Shown here piece after piece: positions 5,094 to 5,468 of a stretch of DNA of 5,468 bases. The translations under genes were made by a program, and so were the position numbers. The stretch's first letter is position 1; each line of letters opens with the position of its first letter. The stretch is from Clostridia bacterium (GTDB taxonomy: Bacteria; Bacillota; Peptococcia; DRI-13; DTU073): NCBI GenBank assembly GCA_028709105.1, contig JAQVYD010000012.1, forward strand, positions 12,092 to 17,559, written 5' to 3'. The notes below the pieces were generated by a model that did not search any database, was not told the origin of the DNA, and saw only the letters and a list, made by a program, of their open reading frames with translations.

Positions 5094-5405
5094 TTACAGT
5101 TTGATTTCAATATCAACACCTGCCGGTAAATCCAGACCCATTAACGCATCAACAGTCTTGGGATTTGGGTCTAAGATATCAATAAGCCGCTTATGAGTTC
5201 TCATCTCAAACTGCTCACGGGAATCCTTATTGACATGAGGAGACCTTAAAATTGTATACATACTGCGCTCTGTTGGCAGCGGTACTGGACCTGCAACCGA
5301 TGCCCCTGTACGTTTAGCCGTATCCACAATCTTTTCTGCAGACTGATCCAGAATTTTATGATCAAAGGCCTTTAACCTAATTCTGATTTTCTGCTGTTTA
5401 GCCAT
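5094..5405 (-). CDS. rpsJ: 30S ribosomal protein S10 (uS10, NusE)
   Basis: S10 is a 30S head protein. Free S10 is also NusE, which binds NusB in rRNA antitermination and links NusG to the ribosome in transcription-translation coupling. The product is 103 residues, matching the family exactly, and begins MAKQQKIRIRLKAFDHKILD. The S10 signature region PVPLPTERSMYTILRSPHVNK spans about residues 40-60 in two blocks. Next come SREQFEMRTHKRLIDI (62-77), typical of Gram-positive S10, and DLPAGVDIEIKL at the end. The loop around H57-K60, where mutations affecting tetracycline-class drugs are known, looks ordinary. The start is the ATG at 5405-5403 with GGGAGGG at 5412-5418, 6 nt upstream. It is the first gene of the cluster in the window; its stop is TAA and rplC follows after 45 nt. 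Confidence 0.99.
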   Translation of the reverse strand: MAKQQKIRIRLKAFDHKILDQSAEKIVDTAKRTGASVAGPVPLPTERSMYTILRSPHVNKDSREQFEMRTHKRLIDILDPNPKTVDALMGLDLPAGVDIEIKL

Positions 5406-5468
5406 AAAACTCCCTCCCTTTCGCCCGACTTCTTATTTTTCGGACATTCTCAGCGAAAATTACCTGCC
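5406..5468 (-). promoter_or_regulatory. partial 5' leader of rpsJ
   Basis: These 63 nt up to the right edge precede rpsJ. They hold the rpsJ Shine-Dalgarno (GGGAGGG, 5412-5418) and a weak inverted repeat (6 bp arms TTTTCG and CGAAAA at 5454-5459 and 5437-5442, 11 nt loop). A four-codon ATG-to-TAA frame at 5447-5433 (Met-Ser-Glu-Lys) has no ribosome binding site. No -35/-10 pair is recognisable. The piece is too short to identify a regulatory leader such as an L4-binding structure, or the end of an upstream gene; in many Firmicutes that gene would be tuf, which is knowledge of the locus and not seen here. Confidence 0.4.

Noticed and set aside
4441..5129. Plus-strand open frames over rplC (4441-4632 and 4899-5129)
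   Set aside because: They are antisense shadows of rplC and the rpsJ-rplC junction, with no supporting signals.

Overview
The window is an uninterrupted stretch of the bacterial S10 ribosomal protein operon running into the start of the spc operon. Every real gene is on the minus strand, so transcription runs from high to low coordinates. In transcription order the genes are rpsJ (S10), rplC (L3), rplD (L4), rplW (L23), rplB (L2), rpsS (S19), rplV (L22), rpsC (S3), rplP (L16), rpmC (L29), rpsQ (S17) and rplN (L14). The last is cut by the left edge after 99 codons. This is the canonical bacterial order with nothing inserted, lost or broken.

The sequence points to a Gram-positive bacterium of the Firmicutes, probably a clostridium. 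The evidence is strong AAGGAGG-type ribosome binding sites before almost every gene, frequent GTG or TTG starts (5 of 12), a GC content that looks moderate-to-low by eye, and protein sequences of Firmicutes type (for example the S10, L16 and L22 sequences). A Peptococcaceae-like clostridium (Desulfitobacterium or Dehalobacter relatives) is my impression from memory of those proteins, not something the sequence proves.

The layout is very compact. Gaps between genes are at most 50 nt. rplD/rplW and rplV/rpsC overlap by 1 nt, rpsC/rplP by 14 nt and rplP/rpmC by about 11 nt. Several ribosome binding sites lie inside the 3' end of the preceding gene, which suggests translational coupling. I see no convincing promoter, terminator, tRNA, mobile element or CRISPR. 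The 63 nt at the right edge is the end of the rpsJ leader; the operon promoter must lie beyond the window.

The products build both subunits. S10, S19, S3 and S17 go to the 30S. L3, L4, L23, L2, L22, L16, L29 and L14 go to the 50S, where L2, L3, L4 and L22 surround the peptidyl transferase centre and the upper exit tunnel, and L23 and L29 ring the tunnel exit. I found no previously undescribed system. The points worth a look are small: start-site corrections, a possible six-codon leader ORF abutting rplD, repeated upstream ATGs next to Shine-Dalgarno sites, and a stop-codon bias without TGA.
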